A stretch of DNA of 64,000 nucleotides, taken from the NCBI GenBank assembly GCA_902578805.1, contig CACHEH010000001.1, positions 183,539-247,538 of the forward strand, in the 5' to 3' direction. A program made the position numbers and the translations under genes. The stretch is from an uncultured SAR116 cluster alpha proteobacterium. Its GTDB lineage: Bacteria > Pseudomonadota > Alphaproteobacteria > Puniceispirillales > Marisalimonadaceae. How positions within the stretch are numbered: position 1 is the first letter of the stretch; each line of letters opens with the position of its first letter. The notes under the pieces are model-generated. The model saw only the letters and a list, made by a program, of their open reading frames with translations, did not search any database and was not told the DNA's origin. Below are positions 18,056 through 27,528 of this stretch, one piece after another.

Positions 18056-19656
18056 TATCCTATTGCACACCCATCTTTTCTAAAATCACTAGCACCGATT
18101 AAAATATTTTTTTTATTATCTATTAGTATTATTTGACCACCACCAATGGGTGATACAGAATAATTAACTTTATGTCCTCTTGAAGACATATCTTCAATAA
18201 TTGAATTATCAAAGTTTTTTTCAAAATCTAAGACATTACAATTTGGGAAAACTCTGGGCAAATCGAGAGCTTCTTGAGGACTCAAACCAAAATCGATCAT
18301 TTGTGACAATACATATGCATGGCCAGCTGCTTGATATTGACCACCCATAACCCCAAAAGAACCAATTAATTTGTTTTTGTTGGAAATCATTGCTGGAATA
18401 ATAGTATGAAGAGGTCTTTTATTTGGATTAAGTTCATTTGGATGACCTTCTGTTAAATTAAAACCTCGTCCTCTGCAATGGAAAAGTACACCGCTTCTTG
18501 GTGCTGTAATTCCGCTACCAAAGGGATCGAAAAGTGAATTAATAAAGGAAATTGTCATTCCATTTTTATCTCTCACCGTTAGATAAATTGTATCAGGATG
18601 ATCAGGAAATAAGCTATTCTCATATATTTTAGCTTTATTAATATCAATTTTTGATGCGTATTGTTTTAGTGACTTTTTGTTTAAAAAACTTGTCACAGAT
18701 AACTTATTATAATGAATATCTGCAAGATATTGATCTCTTAGAAAGTATCCTATTTTCACTGCTTCACAAAATAAATGAATGTAATCATTTTTAGACATAC
18801 TCTTAACATTAAAATGTTCGAGTATTCCAAGTATAATTAGGGCAACAATACCTTGACCATTTGGAGGACATTCGTGAATTTTAATGTTTCTGTAGTTTTG
18901 AGATATGGGTTTTAGCCATTCTGCACGTGAATTTTTAAAATCATTTTTAGTGTGCAATCCACCAATACTATTTAACTTTTCTAGCATATCGTCTGCCACC
19001 CAACCATTATAAAACCCCTCTGATCCTTCCTTTGCAATTGTTTCAAAAGTTTTGGATAATTTTATATTTTTGAAGTTTTCAGTAACATTAAATGATTTTT
19101 GATTATTCAAAAAAATCTCAGCTGTATCTCTATCAGCTGACAATTTTTCTGTATTTTTGGCCCAATCATATGCTACTCTTTCATGAACGATTATACCTGA
19201 TTTAGCATAATTAATAGCAGGCTGAAATATTTCGTTCCATGGCATATAACCATGTTCCTTATGAAGCAAACTCCACCCTGCAACAGCACCTGGTATTGTG
19301 ATTGCGTCAGGCATTTCAGGTTTAATTAATTTTATGCCTATATTTCGAAGATGATTAGCGCTTGCATTTTCTGAAGACTTTCCTGAAGCATTTAAAGCTT
19401 TTGTATTAGAACTGCCATCGATTGAAAGCATTGCAAAACAATCTCCGCCAATACCAGTCATATGTGGTTCAGCAACACACAAAACTGCGCTCATTGCTAA
19501 TGCCGCATCAACAGCATTTCCTCCATTTTTTAAAATCTCAATACCTACGCAAGATGCTACATGGTGTGAGGATACTGTCATAAAGTTTGAACTTATTACA
19601 TTAGATTTTCCAGGATTTGAAAAATCTCGGGTAATAAATTTGTCTATTGTTTTCAT
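18052..19656 (-). CDS. ggt: Gamma-glutamyltransferase-family Ntn hydrolase, cytosolic type
   Basis: A 534-residue member of the gamma-glutamyltranspeptidase family, which matures by self-cleavage at a Thr that becomes the nucleophile of the small subunit. The cleavage site is visible as Asp355-Thr356 in HPDTIYLTVRDKNG, and the large subunit has GIEILKNGGNAVDAALA and HMTGIGGDCFAM. GVMGGQYQAAGH near the C-terminus fits as well. No signal peptide precedes the fold, unlike classical periplasmic Ggt, so it may be a cytosolic homologue of the HpxW (oxamate amidohydrolase) or acylase kind. The symbol denotes the family, not a proven activity. Confidence 0.83.
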   Translation of the reverse strand: MKTIDKFITRDFSNPGKSNVISSNFMTVSSHHVASCVGIEILKNGGNAVDAALAMSAVLCVAEPHMTGIGGDCFAMLSIDGSSNTKALNASGKSSENASANHLRNIGIKLIKPEMPDAITIPGAVAGWSLLHKEHGYMPWNEIFQPAINYAKSGIIVHERVAYDWAKNTEKLSADRDTAEIFLNNQKSFNVTENFKNIKLSKTFETIAKEGSEGFYNGWVADDMLEKLNSIGGLHTKNDFKNSRAEWLKPISQNYRNIKIHECPPNGQGIVALIILGILEHFNVKSMSKNDYIHLFCEAVKIGYFLRDQYLADIHYNKLSVTSFLNKKSLKQYASKIDINKAKIYENSLFPDHPDTIYLTVRDKNGMTISFINSLFDPFGSGITAPRSGVLFHCRGRGFNLTEGHPNELNPNKRPLHTIIPAMISNKNKLIGSFGVMGGQYQAAGHAYVLSQMIDFGLSPQEALDLPRVFPNCNVLDFEKNFDNSIIEDMSSRGHKVNYSVSPIGGGQIILIDNKKNILIGASDFRKDGCAIGY

Positions 19657-19699
19657 AAAAATCCATTTGAATAATTAGATTTAGAATAATATATCAAGT

Positions 19700-20887
19700 C
19701 TATATCAATAATTTTTTAATATTTTTGGCAGCTTGTCTAATTCTTTGTTCATTCTCCACTAAACCAACTCTTACAAAACCCTCTCCAAATTCCCCAAAAG
19801 CAACACCTGGAGAGACTGCAACATCTGCTTTTAGCATTAATTCTTTTGCAAATTCTAAAGATCCTTTATCTTTGTATTTTTCTGGTATGGGAGCCCAAGC
19901 AAACATACTAGCTTTTGGACTTGGAATATTCCATCCAGCCCTAGCCATGGAGTTTATAAGAACGTCTCTTCTTTTTTGATAAATATTTCTAATCTCTTGA
20001 ACACAATCTTGAGGACCGTTTAATGCAGTAGCTGCTGAAACTTGAACAGGAGTAAAAGCGCCATAATCTAAATAAGACTTAATTCTAGTAAGTGCGTTTA
20101 TTAGTGTTTTATTACCAACAGCAAAACCAATTCTCCATCCTGCCATAGCATAAGTCTTAGACATTGAAGTAAACTCTACTGCTACTTCTTTTGCTTTTGG
20201 TATTTGAAGAATTGAAGGAGGTGGAAAGTTATCATAATATATTTCTGCATACGCGAGATCGGATAATATATATACATTGTATTTAAGAGCGATGTTAACC
20301 ACTTCTTCATAGAATTTTAAAGACACAACTTGTGCGGTTGGATTGGAGGGAAAGGACACAATAATAGCCACTGGAGCAGGTACACTCTCAATAATAGATC
20401 TTTCTAATCGTTCTAAATATAAATCAGGATTAAAGATGCCATTATCTATAGCTGGCAAATGACGTAAGGAAGCACCTGCGATTATAAACCCATAGGGATG
20501 AATGGGATATGAGGGATTAGGAGATAGTATTATATCTCCTGGTGATGTTATTGCTTGAGCTAAATTAGCTAGGCCTTCTTTAGAGCCTAAAGTAACTATT
20601 ACTTCATCATCTGGATCTAAAATAACATCAAATCGTCTTTTATAGTAAGCAGCTTGTGCTTTTCTAAGCCCATTAATACCTTTACTGGTAGAATATCTTC
20701 CTGTACCAGGTTTTTCTACAGTTTCTCTTAATTTTTGTCTAATATGCTTTGGTGTTGGCATATCTGGATTTCCCATTCCAAAGTCAATTATGTCTTTACC
20801 TTTTGATCTTAGCTTAGCTTTGAGATTATTTACTTCAGCAAAAACATATGGTGGTAATCTTTTAATTCTATCAAATTCTAATCGCAT
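19700..20887 (-). CDS. alaC: PLP-dependent aminotransferase, AlaC-type
   Basis: A class I/II fold-type I aminotransferase of 395 residues, probably the glutamate-pyruvate type (AlaC), which makes alanine from pyruvate. The pyridoxal-phosphate lysine is Lys244 in TSMSKTYAMAGWRIG; Asn182 (FPSNPT), Asp210 and Tyr213 (LSDLAYAEIYYD) and Arg252 complete the cofactor site. IIDFGMGNPDMPTP at the start and the GTGRYSTSKGI segment are typical of the AlaC/DapL-like group. It is a single gene whose start faces the 132-aa protein gene across 106 bp. Another amino-acid specificity is possible. Confidence 0.87.
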   Translation of the reverse strand: MRLEFDRIKRLPPYVFAEVNNLKAKLRSKGKDIIDFGMGNPDMPTPKHIRQKLRETVEKPGTGRYSTSKGINGLRKAQAAYYKRRFDVILDPDDEVIVTLGSKEGLANLAQAITSPGDIILSPNPSYPIHPYGFIIAGASLRHLPAIDNGIFNPDLYLERLERSIIESVPAPVAIIVSFPSNPTAQVVSLKFYEEVVNIALKYNVYILSDLAYAEIYYDNFPPPSILQIPKAKEVAVEFTSMSKTYAMAGWRIGFAVGNKTLINALTRIKSYLDYGAFTPVQVSAATALNGPQDCVQEIRNIYQKRRDVLINSMARAGWNIPSPKASMFAWAPIPEKYKDKGSLEFAKELMLKADVAVSPGVAFGEFGEGFVRVGLVENEQRIRQAAKNIKKLLI

Positions 20888-20993
20888 AAATTTTTCAATA
20901 AGTCCTATGAATTTTGTCTAAAAATTAATTACTTAGGCTATAAATTTAGTATATCATTATGATAAGATGTAATATGTTTATTTTAAGGTATCA

Positions 20994-21392
20994 ATGCGTT
21001 TTTTAACTAAAGTTATTTTTTTTCTCTCAGGAATTAGTATTATTGGGCTTATGCTATGGTTTGGCATGCCTAATATTCAACAAGCTTTTAAACCTGTAGA
21101 GGTGATTTCAGTTACAATTACTTTAAATAATAAATGTTCCGTTGATGATGATAGTTTTGCAGTTACAGTTCCAGGAACAGATATAATTTTTCCGTTCAAA
21201 AAAGGGGTAGCAAGGTATAGATTAAAAACAGATAGAAAAGTACAACTCATATCTAACCCAAAATATAAATCCGTACGTTATGTTGGCATCCATGTACCTG
21301 TAGAAAAAAAAATGATTTTAGAAGCTGATTGTTCAACATCACCAAGATTAAAAGGTATTTTTGGTTCTATGAAAAATCAATTTAAGAATTAA
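20994..21392 (+). CDS. Hypothetical membrane-anchored protein
   Basis: A 132-residue protein I do not recognise. One hydrophobic helix spans about residues 4-24, probably an uncleaved anchor or signal sequence, followed by roughly 105 residues that look rich in beta strands and contain two cysteines (CSVDDD near 48 and DCST near 117), which could pair in the periplasm. AAGG lies 5 nt before the ATG. The next gene, an amidase, starts about 11 bp after its stop, so the two are probably cotranscribed; whether they act together is unknown. Confidence 0.65.
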   Translation: MRFLTKVIFFLSGISIIGLMLWFGMPNIQQAFKPVEVISVTITLNNKCSVDDDSFAVTVPGTDIIFPFKKGVARYRLKTDRKVQLISNPKYKSVRYVGIHVPVEKKMILEADCSTSPRLKGIFGSMKNQFKN

Positions 21393-21403
21393 GGGTGGTT
21401 TCA

Positions 21404-22822
21404 ATGAAAAATTCTAATAAAAGTTTGCCAAACGATCCTCTAACTGGAATGACAATCAATGAATTAGGAAAGAAATTCAGAGATCGTTTGATCACATGTA
21501 AAGAAGTTACATCAATTTATTTTAAAAGAATAAGAATTTTAAATCCACACCTTCACGCTTACATATATACAGATGAGGAAAGAGGACTTATCTGGGCAGA
21601 TGGCATAGATAAACTATTTTCTTGTGGTGTTGATTTAGGGCCTCTGATGGGCATCCCAGTTGCAATAAAAGATATTTGTTCTGTGAATGAAATGCCAACA
21701 ACTAATGGGTCACAAATAAATAGTGCCGATTTAACAGGACCAGAAGGCAATCTAGTTAAGAGGTTAAAATCCCTTGGTTGTGTTATTTTAGGTAAAACAC
21801 ATACTGTTGAGTTTGCATTAGGCGCAACTGGACTAAATAAATATAAAGGTACTCCAAAAAACCCATGGGATGAAAATATTCATAGAATGCCAGGAGGATC
21901 AAGTAGTGGTTCTGCTGTAGCTGTTGCTTCTGGTCTTGCCGCTTTCGCCATTGGCACAGACACTGGAGGTTCAGTTAGAATTCCCGCATCACTTAATGGT
22001 ATAGTTGGATTAAAAACAACAAAAAACAGGTGGCCAACCGATGGTATTTTTCCATTATCTCCTACTTTAGACACACCTGGGCCTATAGCAAGAAATGTTA
22101 AAGATACAAAATTAATTTTTAATACATATAACGGTACAATTATGGATCAAAAACCCATAAAGCTTGATGGTATGACTTTTGGAAAACTTAAAGAACCTTT
22201 TACATCAAATTTAGATCCAGAAGTTGAACAGGCTTATGAGATTGTTTGTAGTAAACTTGTAAAATTAGGTGCAAACATAGAAGAATTAGTAATTCCTGAA
22301 GCTAACGAAAAGGCTGTTTTGTTTCCTGCAATTGTTGGATCAGAAATTGTAAGCGCATTTGGTAAAGATAGATTTATTAAGAACGTTGAAAAAATGGATC
22401 CTGTTACTGGAAATAGAGCTAAGTTGGGTCTAAATGTATCCTCATTTGAATATATTGAAGCTAAAAAAAGACATTTAGAGTTAGAGGATATAGCATGTAA
22501 ATATTTTTCAAAATATGATGCTCTCATCTCACCTACAACTGTAATGCAGGCCCTTGAAGTTGATAAATCTACAATTGGTGGAGAACTTCACGAAAGAAGC
22601 CTTCTTGCATCAGCGAACACGCAACCTGTAAATATTTTTGGATTATGTGGAATTTCTTTTCCTATCCATAATTTATTGAATAATAAAGATAACAAAACAT
22701 TACCAATTGGTTTACAAATCATATGTAGTAAAAACGAAGATGAGAAAGCAGTTGAAATTGCTCTGGCTCTAGAAAATTATCTGGGAGAACCTCAACTTCC
22801 TGACGTCAGCAAGTTTTTATAA
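21404..22822 (+). CDS. Amidase signature family hydrolase
   Basis: A cytosolic amidase of about 472 residues that hydrolyses a carboxamide by a Ser-cisSer-Lys triad. The lysine lies in GIPVAIKDICS (about residue 89), the cis-serine in PGGSSSGSAVAVASG (about 166-168), and the nucleophile in TDTGGSVRIPAS (about 190). It is GatA/AtzF-like, but the absence of GatB/GatC neighbours argues for a stand-alone amidase of unknown substrate. I prefer the ATG at 21404 over the GTG at 21395 because AAGGG sits about 8 nt ahead of it. It lies directly behind the small membrane protein gene. Confidence 0.88.
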   Translation: MKNSNKSLPNDPLTGMTINELGKKFRDRLITCKEVTSIYFKRIRILNPHLHAYIYTDEERGLIWADGIDKLFSCGVDLGPLMGIPVAIKDICSVNEMPTTNGSQINSADLTGPEGNLVKRLKSLGCVILGKTHTVEFALGATGLNKYKGTPKNPWDENIHRMPGGSSSGSAVAVASGLAAFAIGTDTGGSVRIPASLNGIVGLKTTKNRWPTDGIFPLSPTLDTPGPIARNVKDTKLIFNTYNGTIMDQKPIKLDGMTFGKLKEPFTSNLDPEVEQAYEIVCSKLVKLGANIEELVIPEANEKAVLFPAIVGSEIVSAFGKDRFIKNVEKMDPVTGNRAKLGLNVSSFEYIEAKKRHLELEDIACKYFSKYDALISPTTVMQALEVDKSTIGGELHERSLLASANTQPVNIFGLCGISFPIHNLLNNKDNKTLPIGLQIICSKNEDEKAVEIALALENYLGEPQLPDVSKFL

Positions 22823-22944
22823 TGTAGATTCATAAAGACTAACTCAAATATAAAAAAATAACTTTTTTATCTTGAAATTTATAATTTAAAAAATTAACTA
22901 ATATTCAAGTATTAATAAGGTTTCGTCCCTAAAAGGTAAATATT

Positions 22945-23901
22945 TTGTTTGATAAACTTATAAACGCAACTAACTTAAAAAAATCTTTTGATCAATTTAT
23001 TGCTGTAGATAATATTGATTTGTCAGTATCAAGGGGTGAGGTGGTTGGCTTTCTTGGTCCAAATGGTGCAGGAAAATCTACAACAATGAAGATGCTAACT
23101 GGTTTTTTAGAACCAGATAATGGTGAGATTTTTATTAACAATATTAATCTTAAATCTAATCCATTAAAAGCAAAAGAATACATAGGGTACCTACCTGAAG
23201 GTGCTCCATCATATTCAGATATGATAGTTGCAGACTTTTTGTCATTTATTGGAAAAATGAGAGGGTTGAATGATAGTTCTCTTAGCAATCGCTTAGAAGA
23301 AATGGCTAATCAAATAAACTTAAAAGAAATGTGGAACAGACCTATAGAAACACTTTCTAAAGGTTTTAAAAGAAGGGTTGGTATTGCTCAAGCATTAATA
23401 CATGACCCTGATATATTAATATTGGATGAACCAACTGATGGCTTAGACCCTAATCAAAAACACGAAATGAGAAACCTCATAAAAAGAATATCTACTAATA
23501 AAGCTATTGTTATTTCAACACATATCTTAGAAGAGGTTGAGGCAGTATGTTCACGCGCTGTAATTATTTCAAATGGAAAGTTACTTGCAAATGACACTCC
23601 TAAAAATTTAGAAAATAAATTTTTAAACAAAAACACTTTATCTATTAAAGTGTCTAATAAAATTAATAATGTTTTCGCTAGAGAAATAAAATCATTATTA
23701 AAATATGATGATGTCAAAATTCAAAAAACAGACATTTCAACTCATACTCTTTTAGTAAGTGACAGCAAGAAAAATCCAAATCTTAATACAGTTTTAAAAC
23801 AGATAAGCAAACTCAAGCTCGATGTAATTGAGGCAAATTTTCAAAAGGTAAGTCTTGAAGAAATCTTTAGAACAATAACTTCAGAAAACAATTCAAAATA
23901 A
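22945..23901 (+). CDS. ABC transporter ATPase, GldA-like
   Basis: Cytosolic ATPase subunit of a four-gene ABC system. In 318 residues it has Walker A GPNGAGKST (39-47), the signature LSKGFKRRVGIAQAL and Walker B DILILDEPTDGLDP, then an H-loop (STHILEEVE). The C-terminal 90 residues form the extension common to ABC-2-type (GldA, NatA, CcmA-like) ATPases. Translation seems to start at TTG 22945, since AAAGG is 7 nt ahead and no ATG or GTG fits before the first strand. The permease gene follows after 13 bp. Confidence 0.92.
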   Translation: MFDKLINATNLKKSFDQFIAVDNIDLSVSRGEVVGFLGPNGAGKSTTMKMLTGFLEPDNGEIFINNINLKSNPLKAKEYIGYLPEGAPSYSDMIVADFLSFIGKMRGLNDSSLSNRLEEMANQINLKEMWNRPIETLSKGFKRRVGIAQALIHDPDILILDEPTDGLDPNQKHEMRNLIKRISTNKAIVISTHILEEVEAVCSRAVIISNGKLLANDTPKNLENKFLNKNTLSIKVSNKINNVFAREIKSLLKYDDVKIQKTDISTHTLLVSDSKKNPNLNTVLKQISKLKLDVIEANFQKVSLEEIFRTITSENNSK

Positions 23902-23914
23902 TTGGTAAAAACCC

Positions 23915-24661
23915 ATGGATAACTACTTAAACAAAACATATATAATCTTAGATAGAGAATTAAAGGGATATTTCAGAACTCCGTTAGCATCAATTTTTTT
24001 GCTTGTCTTTTTAGCTCTATCATCAGGTATGACCTTCTTTTTGGGAAGGTTTTTTGAGAGAGATCAGGCTGATTTAACGGCATTTTTTTCATGGCATCCT
24101 TGGTTATTCCTTGTATTGATGCCAGCCATCGGTATGAGATTATGGGCTGAAGAAAGACGGTCTGGTACAATTGAACTATTGATTACTTTACCTGTTACAA
24201 ATACACAGCTAGTCGTTGGTAAATTTTTAGCAAGCTGGATTTTTACTCTGATTGCCCTTGTTCTAACCATCCCTATCTGGATAACAGTTAATTATTTAGG
24301 TGAACCAGATAATCATGTTATTTTAATATCTTACTTTGGCAGCTGGTTAATGGCAGGAGCCTTTTTAGCTCTTACTTCTTGTCTGTCGGCACTAACTAAA
24401 AATCAAGTTATAGCATTTATAATATCATCCATTAGTGGTTTTGTGCTTATAATGGCTGGCTTTAATCTGGTTTTATCAACTGTAAGGTCATGGTCACCAA
24501 ATTGGATAACAGAAACAATAAGTTCAATGTCGTTTCTATCACATTTTAGTAGGATACAAATGGGTGTTTTTGATTTGAGTACTCTAGTCTTCTTTATTTC
24601 AATGATAATTTTATGTCTTTGGATCAACGTACAGCTAGTCCAAGTTAAAAAAGCAGATTGA
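23915..24661 (+). CDS. ABC-2 type permease, GldF-like
   Basis: A 248-residue inner-membrane protein with about six hydrophobic helices and the ABC-2 hallmarks: an N-terminal helix, a cytosolic loop WAEERRSGTIELLITLPVTN and a helix beginning LVVGKFLASW. It matches the GldF type of permease, partner of the preceding ATPase. Four genes with 7-20 bp gaps (22945-27528) form one operon. The name comes from gliding-motility genes of Bacteroidetes, but close homologues occur in many non-gliding bacteria, so motility should not be assumed. Confidence 0.9.
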   Translation: MDNYLNKTYIILDRELKGYFRTPLASIFLLVFLALSSGMTFFLGRFFERDQADLTAFFSWHPWLFLVLMPAIGMRLWAEERRSGTIELLITLPVTNTQLVVGKFLASWIFTLIALVLTIPIWITVNYLGEPDNHVILISYFGSWLMAGAFLALTSCLSALTKNQVIAFIISSISGFVLIMAGFNLVLSTVRSWSPNWITETISSMSFLSHFSRIQMGVFDLSTLVFFISMIILCLWINVQLVQVKKAD

Positions 24662-24668
24662 GGTTACA

Positions 24669-26477
24669 ATGAACTTTTTAAATAAGATAAAAACTAAAAA
24701 TCTTGTTAAATTATCAATACTATTTTCCGTAATAATATTTCTTTGTGTAAATATAATTACGAACAATGTATTCAATTCATCAAGGGTAGACTTCACAGAA
24801 AAAAAACTTTACTCCTTATCTAATAGCACAACTAATCTTCTTAAAAATTTGAATGAGCTAATACATATAAGGCTTTTTGTATCAGGAAATTTAGTTAAAG
24901 AAGTACCTCAGCTTTCCACATATGCAAACAGGGTTGAAACAGTACTGAAAACTTATAGTGACATTTCTAATGGAAAAATAACATTAGAGGTGATTGATCC
25001 AAAACCTTTTTCAGATGAAGAAGATAGAGCAGTTGGAATGGGTATTAGCTCATTTTCTGCAACAGAAATGTCAGATGCATTATATTTTGGACTGGCAGCT
25101 ACAAATTCAACTACAGGGCAAAAAAATATTCCTATTTTTTCTCCAGAAAGAGAAACTTTCCTTGAATATGATCTTTCAAGTTTAATCTCTGAATTAAGTC
25201 AGATTCAAAAGCCAGTCATAAGTATTCTTGATAACCTTGGACTAATGGCAGACAGTAGAATTGGTAAACCAGAACAACAAATTTTAAAACAAATTAATGA
25301 AATGTTTAAAGTTGAAATGGTTAGTGAAAACGATAATAAACTCAATGAAAACACAAAAGTTCTTATGATTATTCATCCAAAGTTTTTATCGGATGAGACT
25401 TTATATATGATAGATCAGTGGGTTCTTAAGGGAGGATCTACCCTAATATTTTTAGATCCTTATGCTGAAACAGAGGTTAGTAGACAACCAGGCATGCCCC
25501 CAATGAACCCAAGATCAAATCTAAAAAAATTATTAGATACATGGGGAATAAAATTCGATAATAGAAAGACTGTCTTAGATTCAGAATTTGGTTTCAGGAT
25601 CACTAGGAATATTGATGGTCGTGATATACAAGTTACCAACTACCCTTGGCTAAATATTAGGGGAGATGGCTTGAATAAAAACGAAGGTTCATTGTCAAAT
25701 TTAAGCACCATTGTAATGACTACCGCTGGCTCATTAGAAAAAGCCAACAAAGACACAGTTTTAGAACCAATTATTACCACCAGTAGAAAATCTGGTTTAG
25801 GTGATGCACAAAAAGCAGGTGATCCTAAAAATGACCCAAGAGATTTTTTATCAAGCATAAAGTCTAATAACGAAAATTTAATTTTAGCAGGATGGATAAA
25901 AACAAATCTCAACTCATCATTTAGTAAAAAAGATGGTCAACTTTTGAAATCCCAAAATAAATCAAACATTCTTTTAGTATCTGACGCTGATATGTTGATG
26001 GATCGAAATTGGTTAACGCAACGAGGCGCTTTTGCTAACAATGGCGACTTCGTTCTTAATGTAATTGAACAAATGGTTGGTGGTAATGCCTTATCCGATC
26101 TTAGAGGTAAGAGTACATCATGGCGTCCATTTGATAAAATAATTGAATTAGAAAAAATAGCTGAAGAAAAATTTCTTTTAGAAGAACAAAGACTAGCTAA
26201 AAAATTAAATGAAATGGAAAATAAAATTAGAGATTTAACGCAAAATAATGACAAGAACTCAGATATTTTATCTCCTGAAACTATTGAAGCGATTGATGGT
26301 TTTAAAGCTGAAATGATGTCAACAAGATCACAGTTAAGAAGTGTTAAATTTGACCTTAGAAGAGATGTTGAAAATTTAAAACGATGGATAATAGCTTTAA
26401 ACGTAGCAATAATTCCCATAATATTTGCTGGTCTAGCATTAATTATATCTTTAAGAAGAAAAAAATTATTCTACTAA
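24669..26477 (+). CDS. GldG-family ABC auxiliary protein
   Basis: A 602-residue protein with one helix near the N-terminus (about 12-32), a large presumably periplasmic domain, a charged coiled-coil stretch (about 490-565, rich in Glu, Lys and Leu) and a second helix (about 570-593). This is the layout of GldG/ABC_transp_aux proteins: VDFTEKKLYSLSNSTTNLL after the first helix and LIFLDPYAE in the middle are family-like. It probably presents or receives the transported substrate with the GldA/GldF-like pair. GAGG lies 5 nt before the ATG, 7 bp after the permease stop. Confidence 0.87.
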   Translation: MNFLNKIKTKNLVKLSILFSVIIFLCVNIITNNVFNSSRVDFTEKKLYSLSNSTTNLLKNLNELIHIRLFVSGNLVKEVPQLSTYANRVETVLKTYSDISNGKITLEVIDPKPFSDEEDRAVGMGISSFSATEMSDALYFGLAATNSTTGQKNIPIFSPERETFLEYDLSSLISELSQIQKPVISILDNLGLMADSRIGKPEQQILKQINEMFKVEMVSENDNKLNENTKVLMIIHPKFLSDETLYMIDQWVLKGGSTLIFLDPYAETEVSRQPGMPPMNPRSNLKKLLDTWGIKFDNRKTVLDSEFGFRITRNIDGRDIQVTNYPWLNIRGDGLNKNEGSLSNLSTIVMTTAGSLEKANKDTVLEPIITTSRKSGLGDAQKAGDPKNDPRDFLSSIKSNNENLILAGWIKTNLNSSFSKKDGQLLKSQNKSNILLVSDADMLMDRNWLTQRGAFANNGDFVLNVIEQMVGGNALSDLRGKSTSWRPFDKIIELEKIAEEKFLLEEQRLAKKLNEMENKIRDLTQNNDKNSDILSPETIEAIDGFKAEMMSTRSQLRSVKFDLRRDVENLKRWIIALNVAIIPIIFAGLALIISLRRKKLFY

Positions 26478-26496
26478 AATAAATTTTGGATAAAAA

Positions 26497-27528
26497 ATGA
26501 CTAAAAAAAGATTTTTAAACATATCTATAATAACTGCAGCAATCGTTGTTTTAGCGATTATTTCAATAAACCTAAACAAAAGTAATTATGTTTTTGAAAA
26601 TAGAGGTAAATTATTTTTAGATGGCTTTACCAAAAACATTAATGAAATCAATACAATATCAATTATCTCTTTTGAAAATAACATAAATTTGGTTAAACAA
26701 AATAATAAATATATATCAGAGTCAGGTTATCCACTTAAAAAAGGATTGTGGGAAAATCTGATTACAAGTTTATCTTTATTACGAATTGAAGAACTGAAAA
26801 CCAATGATCCATCCAGACACTCACAGCTAAATCTACTTTTACCAGAACAAAATAAAAGCAAAAATGAAGATGAAGGTTATGGAACAAAAATTACACTAAA
26901 GAAAGAAGACGGAACAACTTATTCTTCAATCCTTTTTGGCATGGTAGACAGAAGTGTTGGTGGAATAAGTGGTGGTCAATTTGCTAGGTTACCAAATAAA
27001 GACCAGACTTATCTTCTCAAAGGTGCAATAAGGATGCCTACAACAAAGTCCGATTGGTTCGACAGTTTGCTTATATCTATAAGAAAAAATGATGTTCAGA
27101 AGATTAAATTAAGTAATAAAAATGGAGTAATTGAAATTCAGTCTAAGGATGACAAATTAAATCTAGCGATTCCAAAATCTGTAAAATTTGAAATTGATGA
27201 TACACAATTAAGTGATGCAAGGGACGTAATTAATAGCTTTTATTTTTATGATGTTAAAAAGTCTGCAAAAACATATTCAAATTATTTACCCACATTATCA
27301 TATGAAGTTAAAGATGGATTAGTTATAACAATTTCCTCTACAAACCCTAAAGAGGGAGGTGAAAGCTGGGTAATAATTAAAGCAAAGTCTTATGACAAAA
27401 AATCAGAAAAACTTGCTCAAGAAATTAATGAAAAAACTAAAGGTTATGAATTTTTAGCCAACATAATTACTAGCGATATTTTAAGATGGAAACTTAAAGA
27501 TCTTGCATTAAAAGATGAAAAATCTTAA
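26497..27528 (+). CDS. DUF4340-type membrane-anchored protein
   Basis: The fourth gene of the Gld-like ABC operon, 343 residues. An N-terminal hydrophobic helix (about residues 5-23) anchors a long extracytoplasmic domain. The order ATPase-permease-GldG-this protein is the usual context of DUF4340 proteins. The domain includes YGTKITLKKEDGTTYSSILFG and repeated beta-rich segments, and a WFDSLL motif ahead of its second half. The role is unknown; it may be the accessory that handles the substrate. Its stop codon shares a TTAA with the convergent acyl-CoA dehydrogenase. Confidence 0.75.
   Translation: MTKKRFLNISIITAAIVVLAIISINLNKSNYVFENRGKLFLDGFTKNINEINTISIISFENNINLVKQNNKYISESGYPLKKGLWENLITSLSLLRIEELKTNDPSRHSQLNLLLPEQNKSKNEDEGYGTKITLKKEDGTTYSSILFGMVDRSVGGISGGQFARLPNKDQTYLLKGAIRMPTTKSDWFDSLLISIRKNDVQKIKLSNKNGVIEIQSKDDKLNLAIPKSVKFEIDDTQLSDARDVINSFYFYDVKKSAKTYSNYLPTLSYEVKDGLVITISSTNPKEGGESWVIIKAKSYDKKSEKLAQEINEKTKGYEFLANIITSDILRWKLKDLALKDEKS

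Noticed and set aside
22845..22870. Possible terminator behind the amidase gene
   Set aside because: The inverted repeat is 8 bp of pure A/T around ATAAC; in DNA this AT-rich it is not convincing as a terminator.
24669..26477. Chemoreceptor or two-component sensor, suggested by the helix-domain-coiled-coil-helix layout
   Set aside because: There is no kinase or methyl-accepting motif, and the operon context identifies it as a GldG-type protein.
22945..27528. Gliding motility genes
   Set aside because: Only the GldA/F/G-like ABC part is present; such ABC systems occur widely in non-gliding bacteria and no other gld or spr gene is seen.
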